From: Theodoxus fluviatilis
Lineage: Eukaryota; Mollusca; Gastropoda; Cycloneritida; Neritidae
NCBI GenBank assembly: GCA_034096865.1
Contig: JAWQFJ010001827.1
Coordinates: 148,086 to 212,085 of the forward strand
DNA length: 64,000 nucleotides
Direction of reading: 5' to 3'
This document shows positions 1-13,071 of the stretch, in pieces. The notes under the pieces are model-generated. The model saw only the letters and a list, made by a program, of their open reading frames with translations. It was not told where the DNA came from and ran no database searches. Position 1 is the stretch's first letter, and every line of letters begins with the position of its first letter. A program made the translations under genes and the position numbers.

Positions 1-443
1 AAATCTTCTTCAACTGTGATGTTTTTCATGTTTTGCACGAAAGATTGAATGCTGTCAGTAAGAGAAAGTGTGACATGTGTAAAGTTGAGTTAAGACGAAT
101 GCTAACCTCTAAGGTTTTATTTCTTTTCTTCTTGACCTAGGAGCAAAAATATCATTAATATTTTGATGTTGAAGCTGCAATAAAGTTTTTGTGTTGAATA
201 ATTTATCTTTTGTGGCTCTTTTTCTGAATGAGTGGTGGTGTCAAGTTAAGATGAGACTCCAAACTGTCTTCTTCAAATACAACTAAACTAAAGATTCCAT
301 TCAGTTTTTCTTTTCTGTACAGTTTATACATCACCTAATGCATCATATTTATGGGAAATGAAGAGTGTATCATTACTGTATCAGAAAGTTTATTTTGAAA
401 TATTTGTGTCACACCAATACTCAGCACCTCTTTACTCTTGACC
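1..443 (-). mobile_element. Partial copy of a short terminal-inverted-repeat element (MITE-like)
   Basis: This stretch is nearly the reverse complement of 52336-52778, with scattered substitutions. It ends at 443 with the same outer terminus (read inward GGTCAAGAGTA), so it is a second copy of the 603-bp element at 52336-52938, cut by the window edge. No transposase is visible, so it would be non-autonomous. The superfamily is not recognised. Confidence 0.75.
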
Positions 444-613
444 ATATTCGAACTTCACAGTCCCTTGGTATCACAGACTGTCAGCAGCCATCCATTGAAG
501 CCCTGGGAATCTCGGAGAGCAGGAGTTTCTCATGGGTATCTTGTTACACTCCACACTAGCAGGCAACACCCACGTAGGGTTCTAACTTCTGTAACAGTGG
601 GACTTGTGGCTGT

Positions 614-785
614 GGATCCCCTTGTGGGTTGGGGGTTAGAACAGACCCACTGAGTCCCTCTGCAAGATTGAAAGGTGTGCGTAACTGGGGAAATTGTGAC
701 TTGCTCTTATACAAACCAACTCGAGTGATTTGTCTTATTGGCTGTACTTAGCCTAAAAGGTAGGCTGTAAAACTCCATTCATGCT
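614..785 (+). repeat. Divergent copy of dispersed repeat R1
   Basis: This shares ordered blocks with 2923-3108: a GATCCCC/TGTGGGTT start, a GACCCAC motif, an ACT..GGGA block, a CTAGTGATT-like block, then AGGCTGTAAAAC near the end. It is the most diverged of the four R1 copies in the window. R1 may be a SINE or the 3' end of a LINE; no coding potential is seen. Confidence 0.5.
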
Positions 786-2322
786 TGAATGCTAGAGAAG
801 GGGCTTTTGGAGTGTTTCTGGACATCGTATCGTGTGGCCTTGAATGAGGTTGGCTTGGAGGTTGGACTAGGTACATTGCACCATTGGCAACTATGATTCA
901 AGCATGATGCAATGGACAAACTGTGTACTGGAGTCTCATAGACAAAGATTGGTTTTAGACTGAAGAGAATGAGTCTTGTGAGGGTTGTGAGATGGATGCA
1001 TGCAAAAGAGTTGCATTAAGGGTGTGATGAATGAACTGATTATTCTCTTTCATATGGTTGGCATTGATTCACCTTTCTCCAGCATGACTCATTAAAAATG
1101 GCAGTGCACATACATGTAGCAGACTTTTGGGTAGTGGATATCACAATTTGTCAATTGGAATATGGATGCTGTAAACATGATTTTCATGAAAAATTTATCT
1201 TTTGGCAAAAAGAAACATTATTTTTCAAGTTGTTAGAGAGAAGATAAATTATTGAGAAGGAGTCAATGATGATTTCAGCACTGAATGCATATTTGCCAAG
1301 TCCTGTCATGTTGAGTGGTGTACATGTATGGTGGCCACTGCCACTCGGTGTTCTCCTTATCACCTGGAACCCCTGGCTGCTGGGCTCTGTGGGCCTGCTC
1401 CAGTAGCTCAGCCAGGGGCAGCGCCAAGCAGCCAAAGTGGCTTCCAGGGACCATCAAGACAGTTGATATTAACCTTTGCCTCTGCAAATCTGAGATAAGA
1501 ATTAGTGTAGCTTGTCAAGACATAACCTTTCTGAGAATGTCAGCTCGAGACAATATTCATGGTGTGAAAAGGGATACGAGTCTGGTTGTTCAAAGACTCA
1601 TAAGTCAGCAAGTGGAGTGGAAATGGGAGTCGGTGTAGTGGCCCCGCCGTTCCATTAGGCTGCCTGCCTGCCACTTGTAGATCTGTGTAATGAGGTGAGG
1701 AGTTCTTCCAGGGAGTGGAGTTGGTGCTGGCACCTGACTGTGTCCATTGTATCTGTCACTGTGTATATTATCAGATGCCAGTTAAGGATTGATCGCGTGG
1801 TCCAGTGATCAGGAGGTAAAGTGTGAAGCAGATGGGTGATGAGTCGCTACATAAAACCGCAACTTTACATTTACCTCAAGCTTGATGACTTTGGCATGAC
1901 TGTGGGATGTTTTCTTGCTTCCCCTGCCTACAAGATATGTGCAGATAACTTGAATGGTCAGTTTGAAATCCATGAAACCGAGTGGTCAGTAGATGGACCC
2001 CGTCATGGAGAGGTCACTTGGAATCCATCACAGATTGGTCATTTTGGAGTGTGCAGTTTTTAAAGTCTCAAACAACCATGTCTAAATCTGCTCCACTTCT
2101 GCAGCTCCTGAATTTGAGGTCTGTTCTTTCAGTGCATGCTGCAGCTTTCTCCCAGCAACTGGGAAGAACGATGAATCACTTGGTGTGTTTTGCATATGGT
2201 GGAAGAAAATAAAAGGAGATGCTTAAAGGACTAGCACCTTTGTTTTCATAAATTTCTGGTAAAGTGACAGGGCTATCATAACATCCAGCAACCTGTGAAT
2301 TACTGCCTGAATGTGTGTGCTT
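786..2322. other. Stretch with no recognisable gene
   Basis: Short open frames occur on both strands but none resembles a known protein or shows convincing exon structure. A weak tRNA-like or SINE-like patch near 1730-1850 resembles 10660-10800, with shared GGCACCTG and TCTGTCACTGT blocks. It is too degraded to call. Confidence 0.4.
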
Positions 2323-2336
2323 GTGGTGTGTGTGCT

Positions 2337-2406
<70 letters not shown>
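2323..2406. repeat. (GT)n microsatellite
   Basis: A nearly uninterrupted GT dinucleotide run occupies about 2339-2406, with a degenerate GTGTGC lead-in from 2323. Confidence 0.95.
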
Positions 2407-2409
<3 letters not shown>

Positions 2410-2837
2410 AATTGTCAAATAAAGGTACACATTGGATTAACTTAAATCAGAAACAGATTACTGTTGCTTGCAAGAACCTTGCATTTTCTGCAGACACCAC
2501 TTTGTAAAACTCATCATGGAGAAGTTCACAACTGTTGTTAAAGTAAGGAAACTTGAAAACAAAACATAGCTCTCATTAATCGTTTAAAAAAATAATATAC
2601 ATGTATGTAAAATGCCGAGAAAATTAGCGTTATTTTGTATACTGGTGACTGGTTTGAAACACTCCCGTGGAGTCTTGTTAAAAAAGATAACCCATCAAAT
2701 TTATTATGTTCAATCACACAAACACACCTGCGTGTGAATGTTTCCAAATAAAAAGAAATGACCTACTTTAATCTCCCCTGAAATTGTTTGATGGAACAGT
2801 AAACTAATTCACGATTTAAGAGAGAAAGAGAAACGAT

Positions 2838-2839
<2 letters not shown>

Positions 2840-2877
<38 letters not shown>
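2840..2877. repeat. (CA)n microsatellite
   Basis: A pure CA dinucleotide run immediately upstream of an R1 repeat copy. Confidence 0.95.
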
Positions 2878-2879
<2 letters not shown>

Positions 2880-2922
2880 GCACACACGCACATTTCAAAG
2901 CCTCCACGTGCACTGCTCATAA

Positions 2923-3180
2923 CCTCCCTGTGGGTTCGGGATAAGAATTGACCCACCGCGTCTCCCTACGCGATTCATAAGAGGCGAATAACTAGGGACA
3001 CCGTGACTGGATTACGTTTACCCTAAACTGTTCTAGTGATTATCGTGCTTAATTAATGGCCTTAAATAGCCTACAAGGCTGATAGGCCGTAAAACACTAT
3101 CCATCCATCCATCCACTGCTCATAAAAGGATGGCATCCATCCATCCATCCAATCATCCATCAATCCATCCATCCATCCAC
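2923..3180 (+). repeat. Dispersed repeat R1 with (ATCC)n tail
   Basis: This is the best-preserved R1 copy. It runs from CTGTGGGTTCGGG through the GACCCACCGCG block to GGCTGATAGGCCGTAAAAC, then into an (ATCC)n tract interrupted at 3116-3134. The same body with a GGAT/ATCC-type tail recurs reversed at 10851-11918 (split by a foldback element) and at 35761-35962. A fixed body with a short tandem tail fits a SINE or LINE 3' end. Which of the two cannot be decided here. Confidence 0.7.
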
Positions 3181-3207
3181 CCCGCAACATTCTGTACCAA
3201 CGTACAC

Positions 3208-4023
3208 CAGGGGCGGGTTTCAAAATGCGAAGATCTCGGTAGTACGCAGCAGGCCAATTGGGCAGTTTCATTCTTTGCTTGCTCGCGAGCCAATCGTAGA
3301 CGAGGGTAGATTGAGCGAGGCAGTTTGAGCGGTGCCTAGCTAGTGAGATTCAAGATGGCGGACAGTATGAGCATCGTGTCACTAGGAGTGACGTTTTTGG
3401 ACGAGTCTTCGGTTAACTTTAACTCTCTTGGTTTACGGTAAGGTTTGAGGTTATTGTGTAAATTGAACATTTTCATTACCACTACCTATGCCCTGGGGCG
3501 GGTTTCAAAATAGGTAGTCGATCTTGGTCGCAAGATCTTGCTTCGCAGTAAGAGCTAGCTAAAAAAGAAACTACCCAACGTGACGAACTAATGCGCATGC
3601 GTAGACGTCACGACAAGAGGTGAACTAGCCACATTTCAATGGCCGACGTGTTGCCGGTTCACTCAGAAAACGCTCTATTTCGAGATACTAGCAACCCATC
3701 CAAAGAAAATATAAGCCATGCACAGCATTAATTTATCAAAGGTGTATGTTGAATGCATCAATAGATCGTGAAAGCTTTTACATTTTACACATCGAATGCA
3801 GGTCGACGCATCCACGCCGAACTTTTGTCTCCAAGATGGCGGCGCGCACTGTACTCATGCTGTCCGCCATCTTGAATCTTAAAAGCTAGGCACCTCTCAA
3901 GCTGCCTCGCTCAATCTACGCTCGTCTACGATTGGCTCGCTAGCAGAGCAAAGAATGAAACTGCCCATTCGGCGAGATCTGCGTAGATCTACCGAGATCT
4001 TCGCATTTTGAAACCCGCCCCTG
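3208..4023. mobile_element. Non-autonomous DNA transposon with long terminal inverted repeats
   Basis: The first ~180 bp (from CAGGGGCGGGTTTC) are repeated in reverse complement at about 3840-4023, ending GAAACCCGCCCCTG. The arms carry the GCGAAGATCTCGGTA block and a block around CAAGATGGCGG. A further copy of the terminal motif lies internally near 3494, which suggests nesting. No transposase frame exists. The CAGGGGCG terminus resembles hAT-type ends by general knowledge, but no matching 8-bp target duplication was found, so the family is uncertain. Confidence 0.75.
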
Positions 4024-4740
4024 ATAATACTTCAATTTGGCATTTGAATGAAACAAAATTAAGACACAAATGATTGAATATTTTATTTCTCGCTATCTGC
4101 CGGTTGTGTTATTCCATTTTCAATTAAAAAATTTTAAATACAGGGATTCTGATATTAACAATTGCTTCGCTTGCGTATATAGCACCGTAAGCTTACTTGT
4201 CATGAATATCTGCTGCAACTAAAGTAAATAACAACGCATGAATCATTTAAAAGAATAAACACAGAAAAAGAAGTCAAAATTATATGCATGGTGCATTCTT
4301 AAATAACACCACAAAACAACAAAAGCTGTAAAAAGTATGTAGTGCCTCGATGCTCTCAACAAAAGCCACAAACAAAAGCAAGCGAAATACTGGAAATCTA
4401 TATTGCATGAAAATTGCGAGTGCTCGGATGCGCCACATACGCACACACACATGCACACGCGCGCCACAAACTCTCGCGCACGTACACACACGAAAAAACC
4501 AACACATACTTCACCCTCACTACCTCCACCATTACGACCTCCCCTACAACCACCTCTTCCACGACTACCACCTCCACCACTACCACCTCCACCACTTCTG
4601 CAGTTCATTGTCATGACAATAGTTATACACAAGCGCTAGCGCAGGGGAACTACGTTCGTGGCGGGAAAGTCCACACACTTGGCATCGAGTCGTCTACAAC
4701 AACAAAAAACAACAACCAACCAGCCAACAATAGACAACAA
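4024..4740. other. No recognisable gene; AT-rich then low-complexity sequence
   Basis: AT-rich sequence is followed from about 4430 by CA- and ACC-rich low-complexity DNA. The open frames here are driven by composition. No exon is supported. Confidence 0.5.
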
Positions 4741-4746
4741 ATTTAC

Positions 4747-4791
4747 AAACTACTACTACTAGGCTACTACTACTACTACTACTACTACATG

Positions 4792-4869
<78 letters not shown>

Positions 4870-4918
4870 ATGTACTACTACTGCTACTACTACTACCACT
4901 ACCACTACCACTACCACC
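4747..4918. repeat. (TAC)n microsatellite
   Basis: A TAC/CTA trinucleotide tract of about 170 bp with a few CAT and CCA variants. Confidence 0.95.
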
Positions 4919-4991
4919 ATAACAGAAAAATAGAAATTAGCAGACTATCTCCGAAAGCTCGCCATCAAGACAAAGCGAACACTCGGTCCAC

Positions 4992-7360
<2,369 letters not shown>

Positions 7361-8647
7361 ACATAACCTTTTCGCAATGAACACCCATGAAAAGGGAATA
7401 AAAGTCCATGCTATCTTTTTAATAAATTGCATAAATGGTTTACACTGTAATGAACTATTCTGGACGTCGCATACGAACATCACAATTACATGGTGTCATA
7501 GAACTCTCGTACCAGGAAGAGGGCAAGGAGGCACACGCCTCCACAGCTCCAGACCGGTGGGGCAGGCAGCCATGACCTCCAGCCTGGCAAGGTCACTGGA
7601 GCCCGCAGTGCCCAGGCAAGCAGGCGGGCACGAAGGTCAAGTTCATTCAGTCGAGTGGCGTCCAGGCGAAGATACGCGTGCAGCACGTGTGGCACGTCAC
7701 AATCGCCAGTCTGTGGAGCACATGAAACACATGCATTGGCCCAAAATAATGAGAGGCGATGCTACACCGCTAGTGAAAGTTTGCAGTAATCTCTTTCCTC
7801 CAGCCGACATATTAATGCATGTTGCGTCGCAGCGATCCAAATATGATGAGACCTGCAGTACCATGTGTGGAAATGAAAAGCATGTCGTATCGCCTGGTGA
7901 CGTCTGATGGCCACTTCCATTTTTGAATGAGCTGTCTAAATAAAAAGTTATAAGTAGGCGTCCACTCATGCACAGCTTGTATAAGACTACTATAGTGCTG
8001 CAGTTGCATCACAACTTGCGCGTATCCTAGAGCTGCACTCTCGGGCAATTACTTAACAGTCACCCAACGTTAAGTATACAACTTACTTTGTGTATTGAAT
8101 GTATAAGCATTTTGACTTGAATTTTGACAAGTTGTCCAGAAGACTTTGTCTTCTGTAACCAATGTTAATGTTTTAGTCTAGAATGAGAATTAAAAAAAGA
8201 AAAGTAAATAATTTTCGGGAACACGAATATACGGATACCATGAATCCAGCCACGCCATATGTTTTCACACAAACTGTTTATATACATTTTGTCGTTGGTG
8301 GTATAAAGTATAGATATTTCGGTACGTTACTTTGTATGCTCTCAGTACCTTCAACATACATATCTTAATAAGTTGTTTTCATTAAAACTTTGCTGCTTCC
8401 GAACACCAGAAATTATCCAATTTTGTGGGATCTTCTGGAGTCAGCTTCGCGTATTCACCATCAAGGAATGAATGTGTAAAGTTGCAAAGAAACTGCACGA
8501 TAGTTGTCAAAATATATCATACAGATAGAGCGGAAACACTGCGGTTTTATGCAAAGTTTTGACGCTGAAGATCATTAAGAAACAAATAGTATATTCCTGC
8601 AGAGTAAGGCTGGCTCTTTTCTTGCTATGCATGTTCATACTCTGACG
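7361..8647. other. No recognisable gene
   Basis: The stretch from about 7490 to 8040 is GC-richer and has minus-strand open frames with Cys/Leu/Arg-rich translations. No family is recognised. It could be decayed element sequence. 8050-8640 is AT-rich with nothing seen. Confidence 0.4.
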
Positions 8648-8649
8648 TA

Positions 8650-10257
8650 CACTACGCACAAAAAGTTAAGGATCACTTGCACCCTCAGTCATAACATTGA
8701 TAAGAAGAAAGCCAATGCGTTGCAATTTTGCAAAAATGTAATTCCATCCGTCATGGAGAATGATACAAAATTGCGTTTAATTTCGACAATCGTTTGGTGT
8801 GTACATGTAATCAAAGTGGATACACATCGAAAATCGATTTCACAAAATCATTGAAATCACAAGACAGGGCATTTTGATGCTTTAAAAAATTCAGTCATGC
8901 GTATAACCACCATGGCTGTTCTGGCAATCGACGCAGCGAGTCCTCATGGAGTTGACCAGGTTGGTGGAGATCCTCTGAGGTAGCGCCTGCCACTCAGCTT
9001 GCAGCATCTGGAAGAGGTGTTGGGCATCCCTGGGAGGGTGGTGGTTGCGCCTCAATATGCGATCGAGTTCATCCCAGAGGTTCTCAATCGGGTTTAAATC
9101 GGGACTGCATGCTGGCCACTCCATTCTGTTGACGCCAGATTGCTGCAGGAAGTCGTTGACCACCGTTGCCCGGTGGGCCCGGGTGTTGTCATCCTGGAAG
9201 ACAGCCCTTGGTCCCATCTGCTGCAGTGTAGGCACAGCAAGCGGTCGAAGGATCTCATCCCAGTATATGAGGCCAGTCAGGTTACCCTGTACATGATACA
9301 GGAGTGTTCTGTGGTAAAGGCTGAAGGCCCCCCAGACCATTACAGAACGTCCCCCAAAGGCCACTTTTTCTTGGACAGTGGCGTCCATAAAGCGTTGCCG
9401 TGGCCTCCTCCAGACCCTCAGATGGCCGTCGTTGTGGTTCATGGTGAAGCGTGATTCATCACTGAATAGGACCTGAGACCATTGATGACGTATCCACCTC
9501 ACGTGGCGTCTGCAGAAGGCGCGGCGTGCGGCTGGAGTTAAGCGTGGCCGTACAGCTGGCCGACGAGAACGGAGGTTAAACTCATGGAGGCGGTTCCGTA
9601 TGGTCTGTTGACAGACGTTGACGTTAACTGCCACCCTCAGCTGCCTTCGAATGATGCTGGAACAGGCTGTTCTTATCTGCAGGGCTTGTTGTTCAATGAG
9701 ACGATCTTCACGTGGGGTTGTCTTTATTGGTCGACCAGATCCAAGTCTTTCCTGGACCCTCCCTGTGGCTGCGTAGCGTTGAGTCAGTCTGACAATGACC
9801 GAGATTGATACTTGAAGACGTCTGACCACTTCACGCTTGAGAACACCATCTTGGAACCATGCAACTGCTCGTGTTCTGTCGAACTCGCTCAATTTTCGTC
9901 GTGGAGGCATTGTCAGATCAGGCCAACTACTGGGAGAATGCCAAGCAAGTGACAGCATCTCACACGTAAACAACAGTGCTTGCACGTGCATCATGGTTTT
10001 TTCCATCTGGCCCGTGCAATGCATTCAGGCAGTATGGTTCAAAACAACGTCTTTTTCGCAAGTTTCCCCTTTTTTGTTTGCGGCCAAGCTCAGTAGTTGA
10101 GAATCTCGTGCAACTCTCCCACTAACACAACATCGCCCACTTACAGCTGCATGAGATTTCATAACAATTTCGCAGGACTGACACAAATTAAAGTTGTGAA
10201 CTGAGTTTATTACACACCTGTTTTCTCCAAGTGATCCTTAACTTTTTGTGCGTAGTG
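8650..10257 (-). mobile_element. Tc1-type DNA transposon, apparently complete
   Basis: Perfect 30-bp terminal inverted repeats (outer end CACTACGCACAAAAAG) lie at 8650-8679 and 10228-10257. They are flanked on both sides by the TA dinucleotide typical of Tc1/mariner insertion. One transposase frame fills the interior on the minus strand. The total length of 1608 bp is normal for Tc1 elements. With identical inverted repeats and an uninterrupted frame, this copy looks young. Confidence 0.95.
8891..9910 (-). CDS. Tc1-family transposase (DD34E)
   Basis: A cut-and-paste transposase of 339 residues, the usual size for the family. The start chosen is the ATG at 9910 (MPPRRKLSEF); frame upstream of it is open but lies outside the family's usual N-terminus. 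Residues ~1-110 contain the paired helix-turn-helix DNA-binding region with a GSGRPIKTT linker (GRPR-like). The catalytic triad is visible as D151 (LFSDESRF), D241 (FQDDNTRAH) and E276 (NPIENLWD), with 34 residues between the last two. No stop or frameshift is present, so it may encode an active enzyme. It would act in the nucleus on the inverted repeats at 8650 and 10257. Confidence 0.93.
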   Translation of the reverse strand: MPPRRKLSEFDRTRAVAWFQDGVLKREVVRRLQVSISVIVRLTQRYAATGRVQERLGSGRPIKTTPREDRLIEQQALQIRTACSSIIRRQLRVAVNVNVCQQTIRNRLHEFNLRSRRPAVRPRLTPAARRAFCRRHVRWIRHQWSQVLFSDESRFTMNHNDGHLRVWRRPRQRFMDATVQEKVAFGGRSVMVWGAFSLYHRTLLYHVQGNLTGLIYWDEILRPLAVPTLQQMGPRAVFQDDNTRAHRATVVNDFLQQSGVNRMEWPACSPDLNPIENLWDELDRILRRNHHPPRDAQHLFQMLQAEWQALPQRISTNLVNSMRTRCVDCQNSHGGYTHD

Positions 10258-10734
10258 TAGTTTCTTACTTTTCCTTACGTGCTGAGAGTAAAGGGAAGTA
10301 GTCACAGTTTCATTTGAATGCGCTAAAAAGCAGTTGCATGATTTGCTAGAAAGTTCGAAGCAGCTTCCATGGAAATGACCTGTCAATCTCACCTGCGTTG
10401 ATAATACTCGTCTTTTACCAAAGCCAGACCAATTTTACAGAAACGGAAAATTGATGTCAAAGATAAAAATTTTGTCTATCATACGAGGTATCACACTATA
10501 ACCGAAAATGGGATTGTCATTAAAATTATCGCCGATCCTGCCCCCTGAACTCGCACTGCATTTTCCCCATGCAGATATGAAATTGGGAAGTCGCGGGTGC
10601 AGCGAATGCAGACTGTAAAGCGATTAACCCCAATGTGGCTGAGACCCGCTGTAAGTAGAGATAATGTTGGCACCTGGCTCCGTGCATCCGTTTTGTCTGT
10701 CACTGTACTCGTCGTCAGGCGCCACAGAGGGAAT

Positions 10735-10800
10735 GATTCAGTGGCCGAGTGGTCAAAGGCAAAAGTTGAAATCGGTTCAAAACTCGGGTATGAGTGACGA
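10735..10800 (+). repeat. tRNA-like SINE head (putative)
   Basis: GTGGCCGAGTGGTCAAAGGC resembles a tRNA A box (TGGCCGAGTGG). GGTTCAAAACT about 32 bp downstream resembles a B box. This spacing fits a tRNA-Leu or tRNA-Ser-derived SINE promoter. The surrounding sequence does not fold into a clear tRNA, so it is not called as a tRNA gene. Confidence 0.4.
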
Positions 10801-10850
10801 GTCTGTATTTGAAGCCATTAATCTTTGCCGTCAAAGTCTACCTGAGGATG

Positions 10851-11918
10851 GATGAATGGATGGTGCTTTACGGCCTATCAGCCTTTGAAGGCTATGTAAG
10901 GCCACTAAGCACGAAAATCACTAGAGCATTTTAGAGTAAATGCAATGAGCGACTTTTTTGAAAATTATCTCCCTTGCCGCCGCTTGGCGGCGCGTCGGCT
11001 CTAAGGGGCTTGGTTGGTACACAGGACAAGTTCTTTCGCGTAGATTAGACCTGAGTGTTCGAGGTTTTTTAATTGTTTCCTTGCTGTCGCTTTCAAATCT
11101 GTTCACAGTACTAGGCTGGCTGGTTTACTTAGATGTGATTTTTTTTAATGCGTGCTAGCTGATATTAGGTTTAGAGCTTGAATTTTCAATGATATTACGC
11201 TTACAACTCCAGTCTTCGAACCAATGAAAACCACGAAAAGAGATGGCCGTTTCGTTCCTTGCATCTCATTGGCCAGCTTGTCATGAGGTCAGACTGATCA
11301 CGCGCTGACCTCATGACAGTTGTAAGCGGAAAAAGCGAGTTGTAAGCGTAGATGTGATTTTTTTAATGCGTGCTAACTGATATTAGGTTTAAAGCTTGAA
11401 TTTGCAATGATATTACGCTTACAACTCGCTTTTTCCGCTTACAACTGTCATGAGGTCAGCGCGTGATCAGTCTGACCTCATGACAAGCTGGCCAATGAGA
11501 TGCAAGGAACGAAACGGCCATCTCTTTCCGTGGTTTTCATTGGTTCGAAGACTGGAGTTGTAAGCGTAATATCATTGAAAATTCAAGCTCTAAACCTAAT
11601 ATCAGCTAGCACGCATTAAAAAAAATCACATCTAAGTAAACCAGCCAGCCTAGTACTGTGAACAGATTTGAAAGCGACAGCAAGGAAACAATTAAAAAAC
11701 CTCGAACACTCAGGTCTAATCTACGCGAAAGAACTTGTCCTGTGTACCAACCAAGCCCCTTAGAGCCGACGCGCCGCCAAGCGGCGGCAAGGGAGATAAT
11801 TTTCAAAAAAGTCGCTCATTCAAGTCACGGTGTCCCTAGTCATTCGCCTCTTACAAATCGCGTAGGGAGACGCGGTGGGTCAATTCTTACCCCGAACCCA
11901 CAGGGGGATCTACCTGAG
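10851..11918 (-). repeat. R1 repeat copy split by a foldback element
   Basis: 10851-10943 and 11821-11918 are the two halves of one R1 copy in reverse orientation to 2923-3108. They join at the position where the intact copy reads through without a break (TTAGGGTAAAC..CAGTCACGG in reverse complement). The intervening 877 bp is the foldback element, so R1 inserted first and the foldback later. Confidence 0.75.
10944..11820. mobile_element. Foldback element with ~405-bp inverted arms
   Basis: The left arm (about 10944-11349) and right arm (about 11416-11820) are almost perfect reverse complements, both outermost AATGAGCGACTTTTTTG. The ~66-bp centre contains a third, slightly diverged copy of the arm section around 11131-11200. 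Each arm also holds a small nested inverted repeat (TCATGAGGTCA/TGACCTCATGA). The identical 66-codon frames on the two arms are a result of the inversion and are not genes. Confidence 0.9.
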
Positions 11919-12135
11919 GACAAAACTGCTTTGTCAGTACACCTGTATCGAATATATCCTCGTAGTGACCGTTTGAAGGCCAACGTCGCAACTGCAAGAC
12001 AACGTAGACACGGGCGAGTTGTGCAAATTCGCTACAGTAGGAAACTCGTCCAACGGATAAACCACGAGTAACGACAAAGCATCAAATTTCAGTTCAACAG
12101 ATACTTACTATGAATCTTCTACATTTATCAGTTTG

Positions 12136-12532
12136 CTATGTGATAAAGAAAATATGAGTCTTCTGAAATATCTGGCCTTGAAGTTGAAACGCACATAGCA
12201 TAGCTGTTGATATTCTGCCTTCTATAGTCCGCAAAACATGCAACCTTTTTTTTCCAGTGAAAATAAGCAGGATGCACGGAAGCTGCTTGATTACCAGATA
12301 GAGGAGGACGTCGCGCTGATGAAGGAGGCCATCGTGGACGAGTGCCAGGATGTACTGGAACTCGTAGTCGTTGAGCAGGGCATTTTTCACATAGTCAGGG
12401 GAGACAATCACAAGGAACTTCCGGGACTGCTCGATGGCGCGCACCATCTCTCTATGTTCCATTCTGCCCGGTAGAATGTCGCGCTCGCGGAGGAAGACTT
12501 TGATATCAGAAGCCTCCAAAAAGTGTGCGAGG
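12136..12532 (-). CDS. TIR-domain receptor, exon 2 (C-terminal part of TIR)
   Basis: The exon begins after a good acceptor (TGTCTGTTTACAG at 12533-12545). With the two bases left by exon 1 it continues the TIR domain in frame: S707-LAHFLEASDIKVFLRERD. Box 2 is visible as RERDILPGR (residues ~722-730), followed by a predicted helix (EMVRAIEQSRKFLVIVSPDYV) and YEFQYILALV. The open frame ends at a stop at 12136, giving about 838 residues in total. The FW pair of box 3 is not seen. Either this TIR lacks it, or the real exon ends earlier and splices to an unrecognised exon further down. The last ~30 residues do not resemble TIR sequence, so the 3' end is uncertain. Confidence 0.75.
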
Positions 12533-13071
12533 CTGTAAACAGACATGAATACAAGTATAAAACTTTTCTTGAAACAGATGAAGCAACGAATCTAACCTTC
12601 ATTATGCTACCATGCAGTTTCAATGGATCAAAACTACAGAAGCCCTCGCTCTCAGTATCCAGTGCACAAGGCCGGTGAGACGACCCTATATCCGACCTTA
12701 TTCTAAAGTCGAACCACTCGTGAAGGCTTCTGTGACTCCGGAACCAATACGCTGAGATACGAGACTACATTGACCTTACAAACTGTGAAAGAGTGGTTTT
12801 TGCGTCAAACACATTGAGGGTGAGTTGCATGGAACACTGACAAATATTCGTGACCACATAGTCATGACATCTGATAAATGTTTGTGACCACATAGTCATG
12901 CCATCTGTGAAATGTATGCGTTCGTGCAGACGTTAGCAATGGCATAGCATTGCACACTGTCAACTAACACAACACAAAAGTCACATCTCTCTTCCTAAAC
13001 GAAAGCATTCTTGGCATGACGAGGGAGAAATTCAATTGTCAAGTACACAGTGGCAAGGGCCTCGTATTTAC

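Noticed and set aside
10735..10810. A functional tRNA gene
   Set aside because: Only A- and B-box-like motifs are seen. The acceptor and anticodon stems do not pair convincingly.
10958..11806. Two identical 66-codon proteins on opposite strands
   Set aside because: They are the two arms of the foldback element. Identity follows from the inversion, and there is no protein family match.
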